Source of the DNA: Cycas panzhihuaensis
Lineage: Eukaryota > Cycadophyta
Length of the DNA: 64,000 bases
Direction: 5' to 3'
Assembly: GCA_023213395.1 (NCBI GenBank)
Contig: CM041465.1
Coordinates: 50,909,741 to 50,973,740, forward strand
Below are positions 32,572-43,330 of this stretch, piece by piece (within the stretch, counting starts at the first letter, position 1; each line of letters starts with the position of its first letter). The notes under the pieces are model-generated. The model had not been told where the DNA came from, ran no database searches, and worked only from the letters and a program-made list of their open reading frames with translations. The position numbers were made by a program, and so were the translations under genes.

Positions 32572-32763
32572 GATCTGATAGGGTTTTAGCCCTAAGGATT
32601 AAATATTTGAGAGGAAGGTGGGAGCCCTCCTCAACCTTGAATTCAAAATAATATAAAAAATAAACAAGTTATAATAAAATAATATTATCTTAACTTACCA
32701 TAACGACTATGTTGGTGTGCACACTCCCAATGTAATGTTAGGTGATGAATATTAATCTTAACA
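32572..32763 (-). repeat. Element C 5' LTR, partial
   Basis: From GGGTTTTAGCCCTAAGGATT to AATCTTAACA. It aligns with 29020-29201. The inner half of the LTR is absent. Confidence 0.7.
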
Positions 32764-32860
32764 ATGAATAGCTATAGAGTTGTAACAAATTAGCATAAAG
32801 CTTGTTACCTAAATTATTTATGCTTTCTTAATCTAATCCTCCTAAGCATGATTTATCAAA
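32764..32860. repeat. Direct repeat of 28727-28830
   Basis: Nearly the same 100 bases as 28727-28830 (ATGAATAGCTATAG, then AATTAGCATAAAGC, then TTATTTATGCTTTCTT), directly against the end of C. Confidence 0.75.
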
Positions 32861-33239
32861 TCTATAACGTCATACTACTATTATTATCACATAGATGGGG
32901 TGTTTAATTTAAGTAGAAAGCCATTAAAACTACTCTCAATGATTTGTAATACTTTTACAAAAACAAACAATCAAATTACAAAGAGAGTGCTTCTAAGCAA
33001 TAATTTCTTTTCTTTCATGGCAAAGATGGCATTGAAGAGAGCATAAAAATTTGTTCTAAAAATTTATAACAAAGTGAGTCTTCTTCCTTGACTATGATAT
33101 CTCTTAATTAATAAGAAGTTATTAATGTTATATACAAGGTTTATTCTAGGACTTTAATTTATCACTAAAGCCTAAATGACTAAGGAAAAATTATTTAAAC
33201 TCATACTTTTCCAACAATTCAAGTCTTGAATACTTCACT

Positions 33240-34400
33240 TTTAGATTAAAACATATTTTGGCATCATAGATTTGGACATCTTATTTATGGAGGTACATGC
33301 ATATTTTTTATTATAACTTTGCAACCAAAAGTTTGATTTATGAATCGTTTAAACCATTGGAATCCTTATTTAGAGTTGGTTATTTTGACATTTAATCTGT
33401 AGCATTTTGAAGTTGTTTTCATTGCAAATTTTTTAGTTAAAATTAATACTTTTTTTTTAAATCTTAGAAGGTAACCAATAAAGTAAAATTTTTAATGAAT
33501 ATTTGATGATCATCTTAATGTATATTTGAGAAATATTTTTAAGATTTATTGAATTCAGAATGATGGTTGAAAGACAAAGTAATTAGAATTTATAAATTCT
33601 TTATTTAGATAATAGAGGGGAGTTTATCTTAAATAATTTTAGAGATTTTTGATATAAAGTTAGAATAATAAGACAATTTACTACTCCATACATACCTCAG
33701 TAAAATGGAGTTATTAAAAGAAAAATCAAAATAATTATAAAAATGGTAAGATACATGCTTAAGTCAAAATAACTCAATGATGAATATTAGGATAAAGAAG
33801 TAAACATTATTATTTATCTACTGAACAAAAGTCCTAGAAAAGCAATATAAGACTTAACTCTTGAAGATTGTTGGAATGGTCATAAACTAGATGTTTCTCA
33901 CTTGAATTTTTTTTTTATTATGTTTCTTATGCACATACTTTTTACGAAAAAAGAATGAAGTTAGAAAATAAAAGTGTCAAATGCATTTTTATAGACTACT
34001 CAAATAAACAAAAACCCTATAGGCTATTTTATCAAATAGTAAAGAAGTTATTTTTAAGTAAAGATATGATCTTTGATGAAAATGTAATATTCAAACTTGA
34101 AGAAGATAAAAGAAAATAAGTCATAGTTGAAGTTAATACAAAACCAATTCAAACTTCATCTTCACCAATTCTATGTTCAAGCTCAAATTAGAATTTAAAT
34201 TCATCTCCTAGTTCATCATCCAACCCAAGTCAAGAATAAGTTATAGGTCTAAAATAACTCATTAGAAGTCATAATCCTAAAGTAATACTTAATAGAAATT
34301 TTAACAAAAGGTTGATAAGATCTTAAACAAGAGTTTATTTTATATTAATGACTCAAGTAATGAAAAATGATAATCTTTATTTTTTTAAAGAAGTTGTTAA
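33240..34400 (+). pseudogene. Element J integrase and start of RT region
   Basis: Reads FWHHRFGHLIYGG (GAG-pre-integrase, about 33255), then LDNRGEFI in place of S-D-N-G-G-E-F (about 33610), then TTPYIPQ-stop-NGVIKRKIK (about 33690), VNIIIYLLNKSPRKAI and WNGHKLDVSHL. These are successive landmarks of copia integrase. Then FYDENVIFK-like residues and a Q-rich linker lead into the RT start (VVKNENRI). Stops are frequent and mostly explained by C-to-T changes. Catalytic residues are partly lost. Confidence 0.84.
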
Positions 34401-34479
34401 AAATGAAAATCGGATTAGAATACTAAAAAATTACACTTTTTTACCTATCAAAATCACTTTGACAAATTTTACTGATTAA

Positions 34480-37316
34480 AATTTATACCATGCAATTTTC
34501 AAAGCATGCCTTATAATCATTTGTTTTGACTGTCTCGAAGTGCTCTTTCCAATGCAATTGATGACACCTTGATTTAACATGTTAGTGTAAAGTTAGAGTC
34601 AAAACAGTAATAATATGTTATTAAAAAAATGAACAAGACTTAGGAAAATTCATTAGCCCCCTTCATTGGAGCTCCTAATCGTATTGATTAACTCACATGA
34701 TCTCCTACTACTTTCATAAAGGGGTTTATAGACTTCAAACATTTATCTAATCTAATTAAATTAAGCTAAACTACTATAAAGGTTTTTATTGTAAGATCAA
34801 AAAAACCCTCCTCTTCACGTATAAATGGTGATGAACTAGATCATCAAATTCGATCAAATAACATAAGAAACACATTGAAATCACCCATAAAATCTTTGGA
34901 TGCTTTCTCTTCTCGGTCAAGTGTAAACATCTCTTATCTCCAACAATAGTTAAGTATCTCTTCTCTTTAGTTGTCTACATTCTCCATAGGTAAGTAGGCA
35001 TGTGGGTCATTCCATGTAATCTCCATCACATGGTAAGAGCATCTCCTTCTTAATTATGGGCATCATTCTTTCACACAAAGACCATTATCTTCATTGCTAA
35101 GTATGACTTTCTATGCATGGGCAAATCATCTCATATGGCTCCTTTTGTTAATGGTTGGCAGCTACCAATAAGCATTTTTTCCATAGTTGGAGTCTCTCTG
35201 ACATATGGTATGGGCACTTCATCTTTGATATCTCTTCATTGGACAAATTTGTTACCCTAAGGCTAGAGATTTATCTCCTTTGGTAAGTGCTTCCATAGAC
35301 TACTATCTACGTAGGTCCTTTTATTTCTATTTGTATCCTTTTCATGGTGGGTGATTCAATGTAAACCCTATAGATAGTCATGGTAGTCGTTTCTTTTTTA
35401 AATCCTTGGGAACTACTTCCTTCATCCTTAATCATGCTTTGTTCATTATCCATAGTGAACAACTATATAACATGCAATCACCTTATTTTTTGTGATCTAT
35501 GTTTACATAGGGGCTTCTATGAATGTAACTCATATTTATTAATGGTTAGCCTACCATCTTCCATGCACTATTCTCTACCTCCACAAACACCTACTTAGGG
35601 CTTCCATGTATGGTGGGCTTTCTTTCCATAAACAGTTTTTCTACGAGCTCTCAACTGGGAATCTCTTCTATACATTCATCAATAGATAGTTAACACCACC
35701 ATGAATGCCTCTTTATCTTTATATAACTAGCCAATTAGCAATCTTTTCTCCAAGGCTAGGGCTTTTCCATAAACCCTACATAATCTCCAATGAACAACCA
35801 TGGTATTTCATGTTCTTAACTAGGGTTTCATGGATAGTTATTCTTCATGGTAAGCGACCATGCTCTACACCATTACGTAGCTAAAAATAGAGGAAAGAGG
35901 AACCAAACGATGTCAAATGAAGGATAAATGAGACTAAATAGGCTCCCCAATTATGACGTATCAATGAGTTAGAAAACTAAACAACATCTCATTTGCATGG
36001 TGGTACAACATGCAAATTGAAAAAGCAATGAGGATTCAACTCAAACATAGTCAAACTAGACCAAAACAACCACAATGTAACCATTGCTCCCTCATGTAAG
36101 CTTATATCAATCATTAATGAGGAAAAATATACTTGCCAAATATACATCACTAGACTAATAAAGAACATGGCTCCATATTCACAACATAAATCATATTACG
36201 TCATAAGTATTTATCATATTTAGTCATCATGCCATCAAATTACAATTGATATACCTTCATCATGTGGCATATGATATCATGCATGTCTCTCACATGCATC
36301 TAGCCATATACCTATCCTTTTGTTCACATAAGAAAACATCACAACAACATCTATTATTACCAATATACCTAATCTTATTATCAAATATATAAAGGGTATC
36401 ATAAAGTTGATTCTCTCATCATAAGTAGACTATCCATTTCACATCATTAAGTACTAGCTCACCATATCAACTTGTCGTATCTATCATAATATGATGAAAC
36501 TCTATACCACTCCAAGCAACCTCAAATCTCTCAACAACAAACACTATTACAAAAAATACCACTATAAGAAAGAAAAACCATAAACTAATAAACAAAATTC
36601 CATCTGGGTAAGAGAGATATTAGCAATTATCAATTGATATGCTATTAAACCTAAGGTCTATTAAGGTGATCAATCTCATATAGCCTTAATTATATTTACA
36701 AGGGATAGATTTATAAATTTAAACTCAAGTAGTTTATGTTCACCATATTCAATGGATTCCCCTAGAACCTCTTCCTATACTAGCAACAATAGTTAAATAT
36801 AGATGTCATTTTGGTCTTCTCTAACTACTCTATCCTTTAATAGCTAGTAAACTGCAATTGCATGCAATAGGCTCTCTTCCTACATAATTAGGAAAATTGT
36901 GTGTACAACATTCTAAATAAATATCCATAAATAATAAATAAATAACATACCATATGGCTCTTATAATACTTGTCTTCATATGGGTTTTAACTTGTATGTG
37001 GCTCTTATCATGCCCTAATCTAGTCACATCTTAGAGGTATAACCTCTAGCAAATCATTGACTCATTAAACCCTTCTTCAATAAGGTCCTTGTATAGGCTC
37101 ATATTGACTTTGTCATTTAACATTGACTTAATAATAGCTTTCTTATATCTGCTACATAGCTCTAATGACACCAACATGCTTCAAGTGCACCTCCTCAATG
37201 CTCATCCAATCTACAGTAAAATATTATGTGATAAACTTGTATATATAAGCTCTATATTAATATGGCCAACAACCTATCTAAAAAAATGTTCTCCACATTT
37301 AAATCTTAAATTATTA
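34480..37316 (-). other. Element I interior, non-coding
   Basis: Open frames such as 35380-35598 (+) and 37089-37385 (+) resemble no known domain and run against the element strand. I consider them chance frames in AT-rich DNA. Confidence 0.5.
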
Positions 37317-37328
37317 GCTCTAATACCA
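37317..37328 (-). other. Element I primer-binding site
   Basis: GCTCTAATACCA, one base off the tRNA-Met complement, two bases from the LTR. Confidence 0.78.
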
Positions 37329-37330
37329 AA

Positions 37331-37819
37331 TATTAAATCATGGTATAAGAAAACACCTTCTCATACTACCTGCAAGACATACTAGCCAATCACAAGTCTA
37401 CGATTCATAACAATATTACAATGTTATATTAAATATAAATATATCATCATAAGGATATATATACAAATATTATACAAATTAAGATAAATATAAGAACATA
37501 CATAAACATCACCACAAGACTCTAGATATAAACATGAAAAACCCAAATGAAGGAAAAACCACAAGAGAAGGTTGGAGTCTATCTTCACTCTATTAATTGT
37601 ATAATAAAGTTACTCCTTCCACTGTCAAGATTCTCAAGTGTGTATATACATATTTATAGGATAATCCACCTTATAATCAGCCTATCATAATATAAAGTGT
37701 TTACACCTTTCAATAGGAGGTTACCATTAATAATTATGTATTTGTCACTTTGACCAATATTATAATCATATGGGACATAATAAACATTAACCAAATATAA
37801 CAAACTCCACATTCTAATA
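37331..37819 (-). repeat. Element I 5' LTR
   Basis: Shares with the D and E LTRs the blocks GAAAAACC, AGAGAAGGTTGGAGT, TTCTCAAGTG and TATACATATTTATAG (the minus-strand TATA box), so it is a diverged member of the same group. Confidence 0.7.
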
Positions 37820-37869
37820 ATATGTAATAAATTTAACTTCAAGATTCATGTTAGAACCTAAAGAAGAAC

Positions 37870-38390
37870 ATTGATATGTAATAAAAAGAATTGACATATA
37901 TATTAACAGAACACTAAATTATCGATTATAATATACTTTTTTAAATGAATTCAAATTAGTTGATTATTTAGATACAAATTAGGTAAGAGATATTAAAGAT
38001 TAAAAAGCTATTTTAGGATATGTATTCAACATTGGTCTAACATCAATATACTAAAATATAAAGAAACAACCAATAGTTTCTTTATCTATAGTAGAAGTCA
38101 AGTACAAAGTAGTTGAAACAATAACAAGAGAAGCAATGTGTATCAAAAGAATTCTATAAGATCTACATCAACCTCAATATAAACTAAAAGCTATCTTCTG
38201 TAATAATCAAAGTATAATTTAGATAACCAAGAATTTAGATATACATAACAAAATAAAGCATATTAAAATTAAACACCATTACATCAAAGAATTAACCCAA
38301 TATTAGTAAATTAAACTTCAATTTTGTAAGACAAAATACAAAGTTATAGATATTCTCACTAAAACATTTTCAACGTAGAGAAAATCTTGG
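37870..38390 (+). pseudogene. Element J RNase H
   Basis: Reads LVDYLDTN (first Asp region), KAILGYVFNIG, KKQPIVSLSIVEVKYKVVE (the S-T-A-E-A-E-Y motif with the catalytic Glu region), EAMCIKRIL-stop-DLHQPQ, IFCNNQSII (D-N-x-S-A, Asp to Asn), KIKHIKIKHHYIKEL (K-H-I-D-I-R-Y-H) and KVIDILTKTF (D-I-x-T-K). It is the complete landmark series of copia RNase H. It marks the 3' end of J's pol, right before the polypurine tract. Confidence 0.9.
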
Positions 38391-38410
38391 TATACTTCCA
38401 AATATATATT

Positions 38411-38419
38411 ATGGGGTAG
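38411..38419 (+). other. Element J polypurine tract
   Basis: ATGGGGTAG directly before the LTR-like start TATTAGAATATAATG. It is slightly interrupted by T. Confidence 0.6.
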
Positions 38420-38640
38420 TATTAGAATATAATGTATATTTTTCATATGAAATATAATTAGTTAAGTAAAAGGTAATATATAATTAGTCAACATAAAGGT
38501 TAAATATTATTAGATATAAGTGAGACAAATGGATCTACATATGCCTACAACATGACTATATAGAAATATTATGATGTTGTTTTATTATTCCTAAGTAATA
38601 ATATGTTTTGGTTAATTTTTTAACATGATTAAGTATTTTT
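38420..38640 (+). repeat. Element J 3' LTR (end uncertain)
   Basis: Starts TATTAGAATATAATG after the tract. No second copy is in the window, so the right edge is a guess placed before the LINE-like sequence. Confidence 0.4.
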
Positions 38641-38759
38641 TTATCCTCCTCCTCCTCCTCCTAAAGTTGTTCTTAAATTATGACATATAAGTTCTTAAGA
38701 AATTTAGCCTTTCAATAGTTCTAATTTTTATTTTAAAGTCTCTAGAGATATTAAAGTAG

Positions 38760-39400
38760 GTCCTCAAATAGGGGCTATAGATATGCTGAAAGAATTTTAT
38801 GGTCTTTAATTGTTGGGACTAAACCTTTTAGTAGATAAGGTTTTTGCCTTTAATTTCCCTATTTGGATTAAATTCCTTGACCTCCTAATATATTAGTGGA
38901 CCTTTAGTAAGGAGCTTATCAAACCTTTAAGTGAGTTTTTATCTCCTAAGCCTCATAAAGAATTCAATCCCATGTCAAATATTTCTGTATGTGTTAGGGT
39001 TGATCTATCCAAGGACTTGCTATAATGCATATTAGATTAATGTAGATATCAAGTCCTTATGTAGAGGGTTATGCTTTTTAATATTCCAAATATTTGCTTT
39101 AGGCGTTATTTGAGAGAGCATAAGATTTATAATTTCCTTCTTATTTTAGTTGAGATTGAGTAAAGTATTCATGCTAAATATGACCTATAAAAGAAGGCAA
39201 CCAAATTTAAAATTGGGTGTATTAAGGTCCATAGTGAAAACCCCTTAGCAAGGGTATTAAAGCTAAACCATTGTAAGTGGGGATATAAGACCTTTATTAA
39301 AACCCAAGATAAGTAGGTCCTAGTACCTAAGGAGCCCGGAATGACTATGAAAGACAAAGACAAAGTACTTTAACTGAGCCCCAAGTTTTATTAATGTTGT
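38760..39400 (+). pseudogene. LINE ORF1-like fragment (DUF4283 type)
   Basis: Phrases such as FAFNFPIWIKFLDL (near 38850) and EFNPMSNISVCVRVDLSKDL (38951-39010) fit the N-terminal domain of plant LINE ORF1, which in related elements has P-V-W-(I/V)-R-L and later V-C-V-(R/E)-(V/I)-D-L-S. Heavily broken. It is probably the nucleic-acid chaperone protein of the element. Confidence 0.55.
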
Positions 39401-39769
39401 CCAATGATCCCTATACCTATATCACCATTTGGCCTTCATAGGTTATAGGGAAACATGACTTGAGCTAAATAGAGTAATAGTAAACAATAGTTAAAAATTA
39501 TTTTGACCTAGTGATGAAAAAACTAAAGACTAATAGAAATAAATTTGAGTTATGGTTCTATATCCTAAATGAAGAGGGAGGAGGAATGAATATAAAGGAA
39601 GATAATCTTGTTGAATATTACTAAATAGAATCTTTAAGGACTCGATAACCCTTGTAGGAGAATCATGGTCAAGAGACTTCAACATAACCTCCACTAACTA
39701 GATGTTATTTATAAGAAATCAAGTGTATTTGTTGGAGTCTCTAGTTTATCCTTTCCTTTTATTTCTCTT

Positions 39770-40090
39770 GAGTATATGCAATTCTTTACCTTAAACATTA
39801 AAGGCAAGGGAGGAGTTATTATTCTGGTTAAGCCAATAAATATTACTAAGGTCCTCTTATTTGGCTTAAACCTAAAAAATAGATGTGTTTGTATTCTCTT
39901 AAGTTTAGACAATATATTGGTAGGTACCACCAATATATACACACTTAACCATTCTACAGAACATGGAGATCTTTATAACTAGTTGGGGAATAACTTAGTT
40001 AAATCCTTATGAATATTATATGAGGATATCAATATGATTATATCTCCTTTGGTAATATTTGTAGGTAGTCCTTCAAGTGGAACAAGAAAA
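39770..40090 (+). pseudogene. LINE endonuclease fragment
   Basis: An open frame from 39776 reads LNIKGKGGVIILVKPINITK, then NRCVCILLSLDNILVGTTNI-Y, matching the AP-endonuclease segment of LINE ORF2 (G-G-V-x-I-L, then I-Y-A-P-N). The next landmark G-D-F-N appears as EDIN near 40025. The enzyme would nick target DNA. Here it is non-functional. Confidence 0.75.
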
Positions 40091-40829
40091 ATAAGTATAC
40101 ATAGATTTTTTTGATCCCCCTACCAATTAAAGCCATGAGGGTCATTAGTCTTAGTTTTTATAATCCAAACTATATATCAAGCATGCCTACATTACACAAA
40201 GACTCAATAAATGCATGATCTTGAATGATAATTTTTTTCACACCTTAATCCTTAGTGGTAGGTCTATGAGAATTTTGAGTGAGGTTGTATTGTCTAACCA
40301 TTATCCTATTTATTTTATCCTTTCCTAGGGGGTAGATAAAATGCCAAGTCAAAGGCATCCTTCCAACTCAATTTCTTCCATCTTTCATCCCTATATAATT
40401 GAATAACATTAACTAGGTTTAGCACCTTTTTCCTTTCTCTCATGGAGAAAGGGGTTGGAGAACCTAATAAGAGGAAACCATTAGCAAGAGTACCTCCTAT
40501 ACATTTTAAGAGTTGGTCCATTTTAAGTTCCCTCTTAAGAATCTAAGGAAGCCTTAGAGGAGTGCCTTTCTATGGTTGCCACTAAACTAAATGCCTCTCA
40601 ATAGGAGGCTTCTGATGCACTACTTGGGCTTGAAGAAACCATAAAGGCCTTAAATTCAATAGCTAATGAAGAGGCACTTATAGTTGATGGGTTTATATGT
40701 AAATTCCATAAATCCACTAGGGATTATACTGTCTTGGTATTTCTTTAGGTTTATAAAGAAGGATTTGAAGTACATACTCTAATAATAAGATTAATCAAGG
40801 AAATATTGATCTTATTCCCAAAGGGGAGA

Positions 40830-41410
40830 CCTATACATGATGACTAATTAACATCCCATCACCTACTAAATGTCTCTTATAATATATTTAGCCAAACTTC
40901 TAGTCAAAATAATTAGAGCTATCCTTCATGAGATTGCTACATCAACATAAACTAGATTTATCAAGGCCTGCTTTATTCTTGATAACTTCATTACTACTCA
41001 GGAGGCTATGGAGTGGGTAAAGTCCTCTTCTAAAAATATTATATTCATGAAATAGACTATTAAAAATATTATGATAGTAGATTGGACATTGATTTTTAAG
41101 ATGCTAAAGGCCTTAGGTTTTGGGGGAAATTTTAGCATAATGGTCTAGACTTTATTTGTAGATGCATTGACTAGTATTCTCCTTAATGGTGTAATCATGT
41201 GGCCTATTAAGCTCTTTTGATCTATCAGGTGAGGGTGTATAATTACCCTATCCTTTTATATGGTTGTTGTTGATGTTGTAGGATGTCTTCTTAAAGATAG
41301 GGTTGTTCAAGGTCTTCTCAAATAGATCTTTCTACCTTGCATGGCAGGAAGGTAATTATTTAATAATATTTTACTGATGACTTTTTTCTTATAATTCAAG
41401 TAGAGCTTAA
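40830..41410 (+). pseudogene. LINE reverse transcriptase fragment
   Basis: Successive motifs, in more than one frame: FIKACFILDNFITTQEAMEW (about 40955), IIFMK (region of the first catalytic Asp, decayed), WTLIFKMLKALGFGGNFSIM, LLNGVIMWPIKLF, GCIITLSFYMVVVDVVG and YFTDDFFLIIQ (about 41361), the F-A-D-D catalytic box with Ala to Thr. The pattern is unmistakable for L1-type RT despite the damage. Confidence 0.86.
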
Positions 41411-42679
41411 TTACATAAACTAAGCTATAAAGATTATGTAGACCTTTTCTATGGTCTCTAGATATAAAATTCAATGTAGAGAAATAACCTACTTCTTATA
41501 ATCACTAGAAGACAAGCCCAGTTAGTCTAGTCCTATGAATAGACCTTGATTAAGCCCAATGAGATCTTTAAATTCTTGGGCATCCTATTTAGTTTCCATA
41601 TCTTGATGATGGATATATGAAAGAATGTTATTAATATGGTGGAGAAGAAACTTACTAATTGAACTTCCAAATACCTCTCCTTTGATAACAAATACAAGGT
41701 TTGTTCCAAAGCTCCAATGGATACATATGCCTATGATTATTTATGATAGGTTCTCTCTAATGCTACTTATGATGGGATTATATATCTCATAAGAATGTAA
41801 CTTTAGTTTCTTAAAGAAGACAAGAAAGTATTTAGTTGGGTCAAGTGATAAGCTTTTTATGGAAGAAGACTAAAGGGAGGATGGATCTCATTGATATTAA
41901 GTTATAATGAGATGATTTTTATGCCAACCAGCTAATTAGAGCTAAAGAGGCAAGGAAGCATGGAAATTTTGGTTAGATATAATTTATCCTAAGCTAGACT
42001 ATGTGGACATAGTGACTTTATCCTCTTGTTGCATATAACTTTGATCTCCCCAATACCTACTAAGGTGGCTAACTCATTTGTATCCAAATCTATTTGAGAT
42101 ACTTGGGAACACTACAAAATGTGGTTGTTTTGGCAAAGGGATGAGTTGAGGAAGGGTTTCATTTTTAGGGAGTAATTTATATAGTAATCACTTATTATTA
42201 TTAAAGATGAGGCATGCCTTTAGTCAACTTCCTTGATTCAAAGCCAATATGCTAAACAAAAAAGGCTCTTCTACCATCAAGTAACTATTTGATTCCAATA
42301 TGTGGTGATGGAAGATACAGCTAAGCATCAAACAAGAATTTTAACTTATGGCCTCGCATAGCTTATCATTAAAGAAATATAAAATTGTTACTCAACTATG
42401 TAGGTGCCTAATTTAGCCACCTTTAGAAGTGTAAAATGGTAGAAGGATTAGGTTTGGAACTAGATTAAGTCCTTTATCAAGTTTTTTGCATCATATATTT
42501 ATAAGTTACTTGCTCATAGTAACCTCATAGGTGACAAGTTGAATAGAGTATGGAATATTATTTATAACAAGAAGGTTTAGTTGAAAAGGTTTGAAACTCT
42601 TTAGTAGGCCTTAGTAGATCCTTAAAAAATCTTGTACATGGTCCACTTTAGATAATAATTAGTTTTTAAGTAAGGATTG

Positions 42680-42830
42680 TCTAAGATTGGTTACCTAAAT
42701 ATGGTGTGCATTATTTATGGCTAGTTAGAAACTATCCTACATCTCTTTTGGTGATGCCCATTGGCCAAGTTTATTTGGGAATGGTTAAGCTATTTACTAA
42801 ACCTAATATTTATGAAAAATTATATAGAAA
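42680..42830 (+). pseudogene. LINE zinc-binding C-terminal region (zf-RVT)
   Basis: Reads NMVCIIYG-stop-LETILHLFW-stop-CPLAKFIWEWL. The expected C-x2-C has its second Cys as Tyr, and the H and last C are kept. It is the same domain as in the young LINE at 11.1-11.3 kb. Confidence 0.78.
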
Positions 42831-43330
42831 ACTACTGTACTTAGGACTAGTAAGTTATTTCAAAGACCTTTAGCTTTGCTTATGGTATACTCAAGGTTAA
42901 AATTTTATATTGCAAATGGAAATATAAATATACTATTCTTTTTGGTAATAAATCTCCCTTCTTATTGCTAATTAATGATATGGTTACCTTTGCATTGTCT
43001 ACTTCCTTATTATAAATCAATATGCAAATTAAGAAGGTGCAAAAAGAACATTCCTATATACTCAAACTTATTCATCACTAAAGATTGGCACCAAGTGTAA
43101 TGAGCAAAGTCCCTTTAGAGGAGAGTAGTTTATAGTAGAATTTGATTATATAGAGAAGTAGATCCAATGGTTGTAGTGGGTCTTAAGGTAAGTGTCCCTC
43201 TCTGAACAAAAGCTCCTCCTTGCCTTCATAGGTGTTACAATTAAGCTTTAATATATAGACCAGTTGGAGTAAAGCTTTTTGTAATTAGGCTGGGGGGTGT
43301 TAATGGTAAAACCACCCAAGTCAAATACCC

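Larger units (their letters stand above)
28985..32763 (-). mobile_element. Element C: gag-tail LTR element, outer part damaged
   Basis: LTR-related copies at about 29001-29201 and 32572-32763 share the hairpin region and the U3 end (AATATAAAAAATAAA and GATGAATAT). A minus-strand polypurine tract (29201-29214), tail motif and truncated gag lie next to the first. The 5' LTR lacks its U5 half and no priming site is found, so a deletion removed that part. The low boundary of the 3' LTR cannot be fixed. Content and order match A and B. Confidence 0.7.
34405..37819 (-). mobile_element. Element I: non-autonomous LTR element, 3' LTR missing
   Basis: A 5' LTR on the minus strand (37331-37819) and priming site (37317-37328) are clear. 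The interior has no gag or pol. At the low end no partner LTR is present. Instead J's RT frame resumes its identity near 34400, so a deletion took I's 3' LTR and probably much of J's RT. The conserved block at 34480-34600 is shared with D, E and N. Confidence 0.65.
33060..38640 (+). mobile_element. Element J: Ty1/copia retrotransposon interrupted by element I
   Basis: Pol reads on the plus strand from the GAG-pre-integrase region (about 33240) through integrase to the start of RT (about 34400). It breaks, and resumes in RNase H at about 37870-38390. A polypurine tract (ATGGGGTAG, 38411-38419) and the start of a 3' LTR follow. The gap is filled by minus-strand element I. The 5' LTR, gag and protease were not found. 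Confidence 0.75.
38640..43330 (+). mobile_element. Decayed L1-type plant LINE
   Basis: Domains in order on the plus strand are an ORF1-like part (about 38760-39400), endonuclease (about 39770-40080), reverse transcriptase (about 40830-41410) and a terminal zinc-binding region (about 42690-42810). The order is that of plant L1-type LINEs. Stops and frameshifts are many. No poly(A) tail or target duplication could be set. A short (CTC)n run lies at 38646-38661. Confidence 0.85.

Noticed and set aside
35380-35598. Plus frame of 72 codons in element I
   Set aside because: It runs against the element strand, has no recognised domain and no second copy elsewhere in the window.
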